From positions 5,843,383 to 5,907,382 of the forward strand of contig NC_089732.1 of assembly GCF_035083965.1 (NCBI RefSeq): a stretch of DNA of 64,000 bases. The letters run 5' to 3'. Under the pieces are notes generated by a model, which made no database searches, was not told the origin of the DNA, and saw only the letters and a list, made by a program, of their open reading frames with translations. This document shows positions 33,301 through 44,035 of the stretch, in pieces (the stretch's first letter is position 1; each line of letters opens with the position of its first letter). The DNA comes from Branchiostoma lanceolatum (taxonomy: Eukaryota; Chordata; Leptocardii; Amphioxiformes; Branchiostomatidae). A program made the position numbers and the translations under genes.

Positions 33301-33830
33301 GCACCCTCTTCGATAAAATCATGCAAATTACCTAGTCGGGAGTTCAGGTCACCCCCGAGTAGTATATAACCTTCAGTGCTATGCCGAGAAATTTCTTCCT
33401 CTATAATTTCAATAATGTGGTTTTCAGCATGTTTATGTGTTGTAGATGAACTTGGACTGATGTAGACCGAACAAATAAATAAATCTTTGTCTAAACCCAG
33501 TAGCTTGCGATCAACTCGCACCCAAAGTGCGTCTGCCGATTTTGATGGTAATTGTTTTACATAATGTTTGTATTGTTCTTTAAAGAAAAATACTATGCCT
33601 CCTGAGTAGCGTTTTGCTTTTTTGTTCTTTTTGCGGTGTAAATGAAAGTAGCTGTAGTTAGGGAGGTTGATTTCAGATTTGTCAGAGCTCCAGGTTTCTA
33701 GAAGCGAGATAAAGTCGAATTTGTTGATACGGGACAAGAAATCTAAATCATCTAGTTTTGATCCCAACCCGTGGACATTCCAGAAACAAAACGTCTTGTT
33801 TCCTCCTGGAAACATTTTCATATCTAACAA
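30306..33830 (-). CDS. LINE ORF2: APE endonuclease and reverse transcriptase
   Basis: About 1,171 codons from the first ATG at 33821, without a stop. The N-terminal apurinic-type endonuclease (about residues 10-275) shows FWNVHGL, LLETW, GGDLNSRLG (about 157-165), STVDYVIAS and SDHNML (about 268). A lysine-rich linker follows. The reverse transcriptase has FVDFSKAFDSVW, GVRQGCNLSPTLFNLF and LLYADDLVLFS (YADD about 757-760). The C-terminus carries a Cys/His cluster, CQHC...HFVLDC (about 1090). All catalytic motifs are present, so the enzyme may be functional; whether the element still moves depends on its 5' end. It nicks target DNA and reverse-transcribes its own RNA by target-primed reverse transcription (family knowledge). 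Confidence 0.95.
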   Translation of the reverse strand: MLDMKMFPGGNKTFCFWNVHGLGSKLDDLDFLSRINKFDFISLLETWSSDKSEINLPNYSYFHLHRKKNKKAKRYSGGIVFFFKEQYKHYVKQLPSKSADALWVRVDRKLLGLDKDLFICSVYISPSSSTTHKHAENHIIEIIEEEISRHSTEGYILLGGDLNSRLGNLHDFIEEGAFNENQPNNSPNFNQDRQYMDKSPPNRFGRFLADLCIQANIRILNGRVVGDLKGNFTCHQPNGSSTVDYVIASQSLFQHISLFRVNPLTIFSDHNMLSVVIRTKPFIQKNKGLNRKTKSLPKRFHWNENSAQKFLQSLSQPHIKDRLRSLCVKESENTNNEIENYVSDFSSILRDVGFTSLGVRINKKRQQKARNKKWYDKTCTETKRELKNLASLLEKNPSNPNVRGAFFKRKKEYRKLLKKKKREFHQHIMDKLSSLREKDPSAFWNLVKKLKPDKSEHSCQISNEEWLRHFSTVDKSSTDAINGSETVLPHVQSHPASPLTPEENSTLDSSITAEELDTAISNLKNNKSSSSDMITNEMFKCGKPVLQKPLLHLFNSCLQNGYFPDEWSLSHIVPIHKSGDTSLPDNYRGISIISCLGKLFTSILNNRLVNYAEQNSLFKPQQAGFRKKYRTSDNLFVLTTLVSKYLSKNARIYACFVDFSKAFDSVWRAGLLFKLNNLGIGGKFLTTIKNMYSKTTNCIKTDRGLTDTFLTNCGVRQGCNLSPTLFNLFISDITNEFDHACCNSPVLHNMKVPCLLYADDLVLFSESQQGLQSCLVRLEKYCLYWNLKVNLKKTKVIVFTKGGRLPKNCIFMFNDNVIEIVLSYCYLGIVVSAAGTFKANNKQLSSKGLKSLFSIRQSLDNADASLTVKNKLFDTCVKPVLLYGSEIWGSFKTPKFCPIESVHLKFCKYALNLPRTACNLAVRAELGRYPLHLEASLNAIKCFLRMRHNVPADSLQADALLCQLQLEANGKKCWASGVRNMLEECGYAFVWSPQVSLATNFSHIINSISQRLKDIYIQTFSAEIHNDNRDKSYSNKLRTYRLFKSLYKEEEYLSISNIKHRVATTKLRVSCHRLHVETGRHNRTPLQHRLCQHCNLNRVEDEQHFVLDCKLYDSERSVFFNLIKEKFPFFEYLNATDKFIYLLRLDNPCIRNIVCSYIYTCTKKREEVDSTGLA

Positions 33831-34097
33831 TGGTTAAACAAAAGTGGAATATTGTGCCCCTTACCCAGCTGAACCTACAACAATCAATAACTATAGCGAA
33901 GTATTAGGTCATTACTAATTGTCTTAAAGTTTATACAACTCTATTTCTTGCTCAGGGGATACTTTTAGATAACTACTTGTCTAACAATCTATGCTGTGTG
34001 CAAGAAACTAAACATACATGTAATAATACAAGAAAGTAAAACAGTTTACGTAAATAAATGAGTATTATCTAACTTAACTTGTCGCAGACATCTACCC

Positions 34098-35174
34098 CTA
34101 CCACGTCTTGACGGAAGGTGGACCTCTCCACGGCATGACGGGTTGCCATGACCAGGGTGGAGGCTGGGACTGGAACCGTGCAGGCGGAGGTCCCCAAGGT
34201 CCCGCAGGCGGAGGTCCCCATGGTCCCGTAGGCGGAGGTCCCCAAGGTCCCACAGGCGGAGGTCCCCAAGGTCCCGCAGGCGGAGGTCCCCATGGTCCCG
34301 TAGGCGGAGGTCCCCAAGGTCCCACAGGCGGAGGTCCCCAAGGTCCCGCAGGCGGAGGTCCCCAAGGTCCCGCAGGTGGAGGTCCCCAAGGTCCCGCAGG
34401 TGGAGGTCCCCAAGGTCCCGCAGGTGGAGGTCCCCAAGGTCCCGCAGGTGGAGGTCCCCGAGGCCCTTGCGGGTGTACAAACAAGGGGGGTTGGAGTCCG
34501 GTAGGTACGGAGTGGCTGTCAGGTGAAGGGCGGCGGTCAGACGTAGGGCGGCGGTCGGATGAAGGGACGTTAGTCAGGGAGGAATCCTGCGGTTGCATTT
34601 GTGAACTTGGCTGGTCGGATCTGGGGGGTTGGAGCAGAGCCTCTCTGTACGACATCCTTCCATGCTGGCTGTGGTTTGACAAACTGTTCTCTTGGGCTGA
34701 TGGCTTGTCATCGGAAGAACCTGTTTTTATACCGTTGGTAGGAGTTGTGTTGCGGTTAGCGTTCTCTGGATGTGTTCTTCTACCAACATATTGGCCTAGA
34801 CCTAGAAGTGGATTAAGTGTTCTCTTAATGTTTGCGGCTAGGACCCGAGTTCCGTATCTGTTTAAGTGGTAGCCATCATAGTTGTATAGTGTCTTGTTAA
34901 TCTCCCCCTGCTGTGACAGGTTGCTGTTGTCGACGAGGTGTATGTGGCTGGTTTCTTCGGCTACAACTTGTAGGAAAGAGTTCACGTTGTCGCCTATCTC
35001 CTGGAGGTTCCTGTCGTTTCTTGGTAAGATTGAAGAAACGACCAAGGAGGTGTGGGGAAACTTGTCGTGAGACGATTTGATTAGCTTTCTGAAACCTTCG
35101 GAAACTGCTGTTGGGTCCTTCAGGTCACGTACGTCGTTTGTTCCAACGTGTAAGAATATCGCTTTTGGTTCCAT
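34098..35174 (-). CDS. LINE ORF1: SGNH/GDSL-esterase-like protein with GPWGPPPA repeats
   Basis: 358 codons starting MEPKAIFLHVGTNDV. The first ~120 residues match an SGNH-hydrolase fold lacking its first block: VGTNDV (block III-like, residues 10-15), SSILPRNDRN (about 46-55) and the catalytic Asp-His pair in YDGYHLNRYG (about 99-108). Block I with the nucleophilic serine (GDS) is absent, and an in-frame TGA lies just upstream of the ATG. The esterase is therefore truncated or catalytically dead. The middle is Ser/Pro/Gln-rich. The C-terminal third holds about 12 copies of an eight-residue GPWGPPP(A/V/T) unit. Esterase ORF1 proteins are known in CR1-like LINEs and may help RNP or membrane interactions; the proline repeat seems particular to this copy or family. 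Confidence 0.85.
   Translation of the reverse strand: MEPKAIFLHVGTNDVRDLKDPTAVSEGFRKLIKSSHDKFPHTSLVVSSILPRNDRNLQEIGDNVNSFLQVVAEETSHIHLVDNSNLSQQGEINKTLYNYDGYHLNRYGTRVLAANIKRTLNPLLGLGQYVGRRTHPENANRNTTPTNGIKTGSSDDKPSAQENSLSNHSQHGRMSYREALLQPPRSDQPSSQMQPQDSSLTNVPSSDRRPTSDRRPSPDSHSVPTGLQPPLFVHPQGPRGPPPAGPWGPPPAGPWGPPPAGPWGPPPAGPWGPPPAGPWGPPPVGPWGPPPTGPWGPPPAGPWGPPPVGPWGPPPTGPWGPPPAGPWGPPPARFQSQPPPWSWQPVMPWRGPPSVKTW
34173..34461 (-). repeat. 24-bp coding minisatellite inside ORF1
   Basis: About 12 tandem units of 24 bp (plus-strand unit GGAGGTCCCCAAGGTCCCGC plus four bases), with three variant types that give A, V or T at the last position of the encoded octapeptide. The V-T-A order occurs twice in succession, indicating a recent 72-bp higher-order duplication. 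The unit has no stop in any frame, so spurious long ORFs appear on both strands. Confidence 0.95.
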
Positions 35175-35180
35175 TATTCT

Positions 35181-35511
35181 ACTTCACTGATAATCAGACT
35201 AAGGCAGCAGGCATTCAGAGTGCACAAACAAGAGAAAAGGACCAGATAAAATCTTAACTATTGAGTAACTAAATCTTGCTTGTGTAAATATTGTTTGTAT
35301 CTTCTTTTCTAGCATAAATCTATTGCAAAAACATTGATGTACATTGGCAGCATATATTTAGATTCAATTATCAATGGAAAAAAAGTTTTTCTTTTAAACC
35401 GTTTTTATGTTATTAGGACTGATAAGTTCGCAACCACATTTACTATAGCTGAAAGACTGACGTAACTCATGAATATTACATGAAGACAGTGACGACATGA
35501 TAACATGAAGA
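35181..35511. other. Spacer upstream of the LINE
   Basis: AT-rich, with no recognised gene. It could be LINE 5' UTR or host flank; no promoter motif seen. Confidence 0.35.
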
Positions 35512-36300
35512 AAGTTCAAGTGCAGACAACGCAGCCGTCAGGACAAACTTATAATTACTTGATTATCTTGTAAAGGTAATAATCTAGACATACGCACATA
35601 TGATAATGATTTCTTTTACCTTAAGTTCATGTGAAGACAACTCAACCTTCAGGACAAACTTACTTGCTTATCTTGTTAAGCCAATAATCTAGACAGAAGC
35701 AAAATTGATAATGACTTGTGTCATCTAAAGTTCAAGTGAGGACAACGCAACCACGAGGACAAAGTTACTTGCCTATCTTGTAAAGCCAATCATCTAGACA
35801 GAAACAAAAGGGATAGTGGGTTTTGTTAGCTAAAGTTCAAGTGTGGACAACGCAAACGCCAGGACAGACTTACTTGCCTATCTTGTAAAGGTAATCATCT
35901 AGACATACGCATATAGGATAATGACTTATTTTACCTTAAGTTCATGTGAAGACAACTCAACCTCCATGACAAACTTACTTGCTTATCTTGTTAAGCCAAT
36001 AATCTAGACAGAAGCAAAATGGATAATGACGTGTGTCACCTTAAGTTCAAGTGAGGACAACACAACCTCCAGGACAGACTTACTTGCTTATCTTGTAAAG
36101 GTAATCATCTAGATAGAAGCAAAAAGGATAAATGATTTTTGTTACTTAAAGTTTAAGTGTGAACAACGCAACCACCAGGACAAACTTACTAGCTTATCTT
36201 GCAAAGCTCATCATCTTGAAAGTTCAAGTATGGACAAGGCAACCGCCAGCTAGGACAAACCTTTCTAATTTATCTTGTAAAAGCAATCCTTTGGACAGCT
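35512..36300 (+). repeat. 105-bp tandem repeat with trimeric higher-order structure
   Basis: Units begin AAGTTCA(A/T)GTG at 35512, 35623, 35728, 35833, 35938, 36043, 36149 and (shortened) 36219, a spacing of 105 bp with few exceptions. Each unit contains GACAACxCAACC, GACAAACTTACTTGC and TCTTGT(A/T)AAG. Units 2, 3 and 4 are closest to units 5, 6 and 7 respectively, so a 315-bp trimer has been duplicated. No coding potential. It begins about 330 bp beyond the LINE 5' end. Confidence 0.9.
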
Positions 36301-39300
36301 GCATAAAGGCTAATGACCATAATTTGGGCGTATCGTCTGTCTAGGAGAGCACTCAAGAAAGTGCCAGACAGGCTCTTACATAAAGCTAGCCTTTGAAAAC
36401 GCGCAAAGACTCTTAAGAAGTCTCCTGCGCTAGCCGCAACACGTTATCAGTGCCCACAATTCGGATGAAGGTAATACAGGATCAAGGATGGTTATCTCCC
36501 CGGAGCAAATCACATTCCCTCTCCACAGATGTTCACCGACTCTCCGCGGAGTTACTGACCTTGGACTCACACCCTATCTGCAATACATAAATCATAAGGC
36601 TTGAAGTGACTCAAAGTTCGACAAAGATAAGAAGAGGTGTTCAATGTCCAATATCATTGGTTGAAGCGGTGATTCGATTCACTTTGCTATCCAATAACAC
36701 GTTAGAGTCAAATCTTGAAGATCATGACAACTATTACACCATAGATTGTACACTCTCAACTCTACATGCCGTTTAAATGAGGCTTTATATTTTGCAAAGC
36801 TCTTTTCCATTTTGAAATGATCACTTCATTGCATTTGATAGGAACATTTCCGCCAGTAGGATTACGGCGATCATTTTGGCCGCACTGTTGATAGGATTCA
36901 GAGAATGAAAATTATGCACGGGATTTCTAGCCTTTGTACTGTTGTAAGAATAATTCATGATCATACATGATGGGGAAAATCTCTGGAATGAGGTCATAAA
37001 TATTTCACAAAGTAAAGTGAAACTACTGTGCGACGGCGCTTTCACGGAAAATTCGATTTGCTCTGTGTGGATTCACCCCAGCGGGTTCCTAGCGGCAGTG
37101 AATTATACGCGCCTTTGCTATGAATTCTCTTTATACTTAGCCGCACATTCGTTTTGACAGATTCTAACCATAAGTTTCCTCCTCCAAAAGATGACTCGCT
37201 TTGGGGTCGTCTCCTGATACATGGGTCTTCGACACATCTCCGTATATTATCCTTATACAAGTCCCTATACTCTAAACTTTCTCAGGTGATATATTTCCAG
37301 ACCCGAACATAAAGAAGTTGAAGATGCACTCAATGAATGTCCACTGGTGCTGAACGGAAAGTGTGGGTAGCGACGCGTTGGTGATTTGGTACACATGCAT
37401 CTCTGATTTTCGAGACATCAATTTGATACAGAAGTGCTGTATTTTTTTCTGACGGCTGCAAGCAGAATTCCTATTTATTGTCAGATAGTGAAACTACTTT
37501 AAAGACAGTCTTTTAATGACATCATTGAGGAACAATACACAAAGCAATCTATTAGAACGTTGATTGTTTTGGCGTGGACGATTTTATAGTGGAACTTGAT
37601 CACACGTCTGTGGTTTGCATTTGATGATGAACCCAACTCAGGCTGTAGATGTATTTCCCCTTAAAAATCATTTTCTTCTGAGCAAAAAAAACAAACTTGC
37701 ATTGCGATTAAGCCAGAAAGGTCATTTACCTCAGTCAAGAAACTTTTCCAATCTTTCTATAAAGTCGGATTTGCGCAGAATTCACACATTTCTTGTGCTT
37801 GTACTAATGCGGCTGCCCCCAGTGTTTGATCCCTCTTTGCTGAATGAAATCCGATAAAGAATTGAACAGATTACTGTCTCACACTTCCGTAATCGGCAAC
37901 CCGAAGACCTTTGCTTTTCATGATAAGATCTTAGGTGGGTGTTAGGTTAATGATCTGAAGACATCTTTGACAGTGGAGATTGTGATTTTCATCTCGGATT
38001 TACCCTTGGAGATTAGAGGGCGTCCTGCACAGATCTTAAGCCTTGTTCATCTTATTAATGTATGAAAAAGAACACATTGACGTACATGTATGTGCGCACT
38101 GCTTGAACATTCAGGTAGATTCTCGTCATCAGTCATATGCCCTTACTGACTTGTTAAATAGCACAGTAAGCTACTTTAAGTTTCATTTTTGTTCAGAGAA
38201 AGAAGACTTCCCGAATTTTCGACAGTAGCCAATTGGCATCGGGAATTTGCCCACCGTCCTGACGCGCACTAATCACATTAACGTGAGACGTCAAAGGTGC
38301 CCGGAAGTCGATATCGGTCGCCGTCCCGGTACACAGGGCCGGGGGTTGTTGAGTGTTGCTGAGATTGACAAATTTAATAGAAAGGACTGGAACTGCAGGA
38401 TCACTTCACCCACCCACCACGGTATCTACGACTCATATCATTGCACATCGGTGCAAAGTTCTTGTAATCCTCAAACTAGTTGGAAAAGATCACGACTTCG
38501 GAATGAGGTGAGAAGAAATCTCCTCGGCGATACGACCCCACATGTACAGTGACCTGCTTCAAACGTGTCTGAAAGTGCTGTACGTTCGTTGCACCTCTAG
38601 TCTCCTTATTTGTCTTTCTACCACTTCATCCGTGGCCGATAGAGCCCCATGTCCTTCACGCTTTGTCTGGCGTCCTAATGGCACCAAAGATTTAACACCA
38701 GTCGGCGACTCTGGATCCTCTTTGTGGGAGTTTGTCCGGTCCAGACGATCACCGGGGTCGTGTAGGTCGTACGTCGGGGGGATGTGGAGCCGTCTCCGCC
38801 CACACGATTTAGTGTGATGACTCAACGGGACGAGACATCAAAAGCTCCAAAGACTTTAAAGAACGAGTTTGGCATGTAGCTCATCCTGCCTTTCATCAGG
38901 GATATCACGTCGCCATTACACGCACTAAAAGGTTGTGATAGACCTTCGCAGACAACCGATGGGTAACGTATATTCTCGAACTCTCTAGTGTACGAACCTA
39001 GCCTTTAAGTGACGAGACGAATAGCACTGAGTTTAAACTACGAAAGAATCAGATCTAGGATCACTGTTGACATGTTGTTAAGTAATGTTGCAAAGGACGT
39101 GGGTAAGTTTAGAAAGTGGCTGTTGTGGTTGTGCGTAGTATATGGTGGAATGCATTTTTCTGAAGGGGATACCAGATATGATTGTGCAGTTGCTTCAATA
39201 TTGATATGGGTTACGGTGTTTGACTGTGATATATATATATGTTTGCAATTTTGTCATTGCAAATGGTGTGGCTGTGTATCTGAGGTCAAACAACCATACA

Positions 39301-42300
39301 GAGAAGTCCTCCTCATAGTACAGAATCTCATAAAGACTTTTCATGGAGTCTCGCCCGAAGGCGTCTCCATTGCCTGTATCTATGCAAACATCTTTGATGC
39401 GCTTGGGAGTAAAAGGGGTCATCAAAACGCTTGACGTTTCTTTCAACCTACGGGGATATCGCCGAACATCTTAAAAGAACGATCATTCTTGTCAATTGCT
39501 GAAGACCAATAAAGAACCACCTCTTCACTTACAATATAGCTGTGGCAACAAAACCAATACGGTGAAGCAACACTGCAGTACGAGAATGACAACGACCCAG
39601 TCCTTTTTTTAACCATTATTGGTTTTGTTTCTAGATATAACATGGGGAGTTTTGATTTTACTGTATACTGTATGTATATCGTAACTATGTACTTGGGTGA
39701 ATCCGTCAATGCATTGGGGATAGAACCCCTAAAGGTACGTCTGGGTTACGTGTATACACGAAAAATTTCAATTTGCACACTCATTAAGTTAAGTGTCTAA
39801 TGCGAAGGTTGCGACTCAAGAAGGAACGTTAATTGACTTTGCCACACAATCAACAAAGGAACTAATATATACAATTAGTACAGGGAGAGGGATTCTAATC
39901 TAATGAAGTCTAATCGCCAACCCCCTCTTATGAAAATTGCATAATCCGTCAGGATTACCGTTACCACTGATGATACGATTATGAATGACGACTTTAGGTA
40001 TCATCAGCTTTAAATATATGTATGCTTTGTCACGTAGTGTATTAATCACATCTTTGCCACAAGTAAAAGCCTCCATTTGTTTTCCGGTTTGGATACTATA
40101 AAAATCCCCCGAAAATTCACAGGTTTGAAAATCACTTCTGAGAGTTAAACCAGGATATATGTTCCTCTCCAGGAAGTAATTTTGAAGCAGTGGATTGTTT
40201 TAATGGGTAGATTATAAATATATCGACTGTAAAACACTATGAACGTAAATCACTGTTCAGTCTACACTGTCTGCGATGCTAAAACCCCTACGCCTGTTGT
40301 CACTGGTATTCGGGACCACACGTTTCCATTTCCACATAAACCAGACGTCGTGTATCAACTGATGGCAAGGAAATATGCCGTCATTTAAATATGATTTAAA
40401 GAACTAAAACAATATACATCTTCCTAAAGAGAGATCTATTGTCCCACAATGTTCACATGACGTTTGACAGATAAAAGCTGGGGATATTATTCACTGTAAA
40501 TCGTATCAGGTCGATGGAGATGTTTGGATATATTCCCCGGGCTACATTTCTTTGTTCGCAAGTTTTATCGCCGTAATAATACAGAAATAAAAGAGGCTTT
40601 GTGTGAATAATGTTCACCTATAGAATAATGACTGTAAGGCTCAAGATGACAATGGTCATAAAAGAAGCTGGTGAGGGGTTCGATTTAAAAGTCTGCTTGG
40701 CTAAAGTTGACGGATATTCTAAATTATTGCGTGTGTCCTACTCTTAGAAATGGGGCGAATCGTTTAAAAGTTGCACTACAAGAAAGGCGTACTGAATATT
40801 GCAAAGACATATATAAAACAGCAAGAATGAGCTAGACACTTACAACCCCTTTGAGATTACAAAACTATTGCTTCTGCTCGGAAAGGACTAACTTAAATAA
40901 CATCATTAAAAAGGAACGTTCACTCAGAAAGAAAAATGTATCTTCAACGACGCTTTACAAAACCCTTGTCGGTAATTCTACATTTTTACTTGATATCTCG
41001 AACACTACGTATGGGGCACAGAGGTATTCTATGTCATTTCCGATCCTGCACGGTTTGAAATACATACAATTTAACTATGACAGCTGTTGTTAGTAGCATC
41101 GCTATGTCTTTTTTATTGTACATGAGAACTACCGGTATACCCCTAAGGAGTCCTAACAAGGAAATCTAAAGAAATAACCGTAAATTTGCACAAATAATGG
41201 TTGTCTCTCCATCAAAAGCTGCGTAGAGAGGGATGGCAATTCAGCAAAACTGGAACCCACAAATAAAGACATATCGTACTATTAGAATTGCCAGCTTGCG
41301 TTTACTATAATGGTATCTAGGGAGCATTAATAGACAACTAGACACCAATACGGCAACGTGTGATATTAGATATCATTTTTATTGTTTCGCATGGTAGTTG
41401 ATAATATTTGGAAGATGATTTGCTTGTATACTTTCTGTGGAATGCAAACGATGTAGAAATACAATTCACTATAGCACAACAAAGTACTTACTTGATTAGT
41501 ACGTGAGCTGCAAGAAAAACAAAATCGTTACAATAACTGAAATCTACACCTGAAAAACTGGTGTGCCATGAACATCGATATAAACAATATCTAAAATGAC
41601 GGAAAAGTTTACATCTGCCGTTTGACAACATTATAGAAATCCTATTTATATTTCAAACAGCCTCAAAGAAAGATATTATGAATTCCCATATCGATTTTTT
41701 TTCAAGGCCAGACGTCTTAGACCGGTGAAGAAAATAAAAATAAATTGAGTCTGACGGAAGCAATATTTCAAGACTTTAGAATTTCTTGGAAAGTGGCTGC
41801 ACAATCCTCAGGAAGTTCCCACTGACAATTGTGGCGGTATATTTGGCCTTGAGGAACTTTTAATTTTTTTGCAAGTATGCAACTGTCATTCGTGTAGTCT
41901 GCGGAATGGAGTGACACATGTTCAGAATTCTAATTGTTCGCTTAGATTGCTTATACATGTAATACAATTAGAAGCATGGCTAGTTTTCTAAACAAAACAA
42001 ATCACTATATATTTGATGAAGTATATGGAGAACATCTTTTAAACTCTTCAGCATTCTTTATGTCTTGCTTATAATTATAGATAGCCCATTGACTCCATAC
42101 GTTTTGTTATACGTTTTATCATAATTTTCACTACCTTGTAGTGCTTTAGAATCTATCCACACAGTATGTGCACGTCGATATCATGCAACGTCGTATACAT
42201 GGATCTTTCTACTGGTTTAATACCCTGCACGTAGTAACAGATATCACTGAGAAAATCCAAGATCAGCATCTATTAACAGCAACTCTGAACAACCAGTGTT

Positions 42301-43458
42301 CTCCAGATCCTCTTCCGTTCGGAAGGTCAAGACGCTGCTACCGTAGTCAGGTCTTGTAGTTAAGGACCAATGGGAGGAATTAACGACTCGAGTCTGAGAC
42401 ATTTATGACCGTGTACTCTCTATGGCTAAGACAGACAGTGGCTAATGATGTCGACCAAATCTTACCGGTGTTACTCCACAGTCGTTGGGAGGTATCATTG
42501 AGATGACTTGATTACTTCCCCATACTCTTTATGTGGCTTGAAATGCATTAAGCGGTGCCCCTCGCGACTAACGATGCAGGCTGATGAACTTTATGGAGTC
42601 GGGATGTATTACTGTCGGACCCGTTTTATTTCCTCGGATACGCATCGCTCCAGACCAACTACAAGGTCGTCTCATTTTTGGCAGACTTTATTTGACATAA
42701 AATGGTTGAAGGGCTGCTGTTACACACTCTCAAGGTGAAATCGATAAACAACATCATCGTGGCCAAGGCAAAAGAGATTGATTTTGATTCAGATCAATAT
42801 GTGAGACTTTTCTTTTACATCTACTCTTTCGAGGATGGCTTTTGTACATACTTATCGATTCGGTGGCTAAGACATAGTAGTTGTCTATACGCTGTGACAA
42901 GTTGATGGTTTGAAGGAGTTATATATCACTTTGTATGTACCAAATGCAAGTGCAAGTGTTGAATTCGGATGGCAATCCTATAATCTAGTCGCTGCCAAGC
43001 AGATAATATCGAACCTCTGCTGTCATTCCTTGGAGAGGAGTAAGAGCTGAATACACAATGTCTCCCCGGATGCTATTCTGAGCTATTGACTGACCATCGG
43101 AGTGACATAGAGGAGCCAATTTATAGACATGCTGTCCTCAATCCAACACGGCTGTTGAATCGTTCACGCTTTTAAGGTGTTGCTTTTTATCCATTAGTTT
43201 CTACAAGGGGGGTATGTTTAAACGTCTGGAAAACTTCACTTCGAGTTTCTCAACCAGTCCCGAAAATCGTACCTGAAAAGCTTCAACTTAAGACTAATCG
43301 TTCACCTTATAGATGTGTAGTACCTGTTTTTGAGGAGACAAAGAGTGTGCAATGTCCGTATTCAGTTATATTGGCATCGTCAGCAAACGTTTACCTGGGT
43401 ATGGTGGACTCTAGTGTACGGCCAGAACTGCTAGAGAATAGCACTCCGGGACCAACAG
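36301..43458. other. Long non-coding stretch
   Basis: Over 7 kb of AT-rich sequence without a supported gene, RNA or transposon. Frames at 38542-38825 and 39009-39434 have no recognisable domains or coding bias. The stretch may be intergenic or part of a long intron. Confidence 0.4.
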
Positions 43459-44035
43459 ATGCTGGTCTCTGTGGACACTATTTACAGGAGTCTTGATGCT
43501 TGTGTCAATAGGAACAGTTATCTAAGGGACCACCAAAAAGTACTCACATTGGCCAGGTGGTCTTCATCTAGTGGTGGTCACATTTACTACAATGTAATCC
43601 CTGACCAAAGGGTTTGCCCATTTTTTCCAATGGAAATTAAAGATGAATTTCACTTTGTAATGGAATGCTCCAGATATGATGCTTTATGTAATGCGTTATT
43701 TACATTTCTCAGAACAAGTACAACAAGTGTTGAGAGTCTCGATGCTACAGACTGTTTTCAATATATATTCAAATGCAACAATCCCCACAATGCAAAAATA
43801 GGTAAATATTCAAACGACTGCTTTATCATTAGAAAAAATACCGAAACCAATGATTAGCCCAACTCGATCATAACACTATATCAAAAACGTATGCTAGCCC
43901 TTATTGTATTGTATTAGCAATTAGGATATTAAGTTTTATTCTATTCTTGATTTTGTATTATGTTTAAGAATTCTTGCCATACTTTGTACCGTATGCAATT
44001 GTTGTGCAATAAAGTTCTTTATGTATTGTTCCATA
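43459..44035 (+). mobile_element. 5'-truncated LINE 3' end
   Basis: The plus-strand frame 43459-43857 encodes a C-terminal LINE segment: VLTLARWSSSSGG..., RVCPFFPMEIKDEFHFVMEC and YDALCNALFTFL. This aligns with the Cys/His C-terminus of the ORF2 at 30306-33830 (RLCQHC...DEQHFVLDCKLYD), but at low identity, so it belongs to a different family of the same group. The final cysteine of the first pair is Phe here. The copy ends with GTGCAATAAAGTTCTTTATG, an AATAAA-bearing 3' tail. The upstream limit is uncertain, and no reverse transcriptase is present. Confidence 0.75.

Larger units (their letters stand above)
30175..35180 (-). mobile_element. CR1/L2-type LINE, about 5 kb, near full length
   Basis: Minus-strand element with, in order, an SGNH-esterase ORF1 (35174-34098), a 270-bp spacer, an endonuclease/reverse-transcriptase ORF2 (33830-30306) and a short 3' region. 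The 3' end has a small GC hairpin (GCCCCTCGGGGC), then AATAAAG and a tail ending TTCATTCAATAATGG. An ORF1 with an esterase domain and the APE-RT ORF2 are known from CR1/L2-group elements. The 5' end seems truncated, because ORF1 lacks its first esterase block. No target duplication was identified. Confidence 0.85.

Noticed and set aside
34108..34872. 254-codon plus-strand collagen-like (GGGPQGPA) ORF
   Set aside because: It is the antisense reading of the 24-bp minisatellite in the LINE ORF1, whose unit lacks stops in every frame.
35512..36300. CRISPR-like spaced repeats
   Set aside because: The whole 105-bp unit is repeated with no unique spacers, and the genome is eukaryotic; it is a tandem satellite.
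38542..38825. Overlapping ORFs on both strands
   Set aside because: No domain, start context or splice evidence in either direction.
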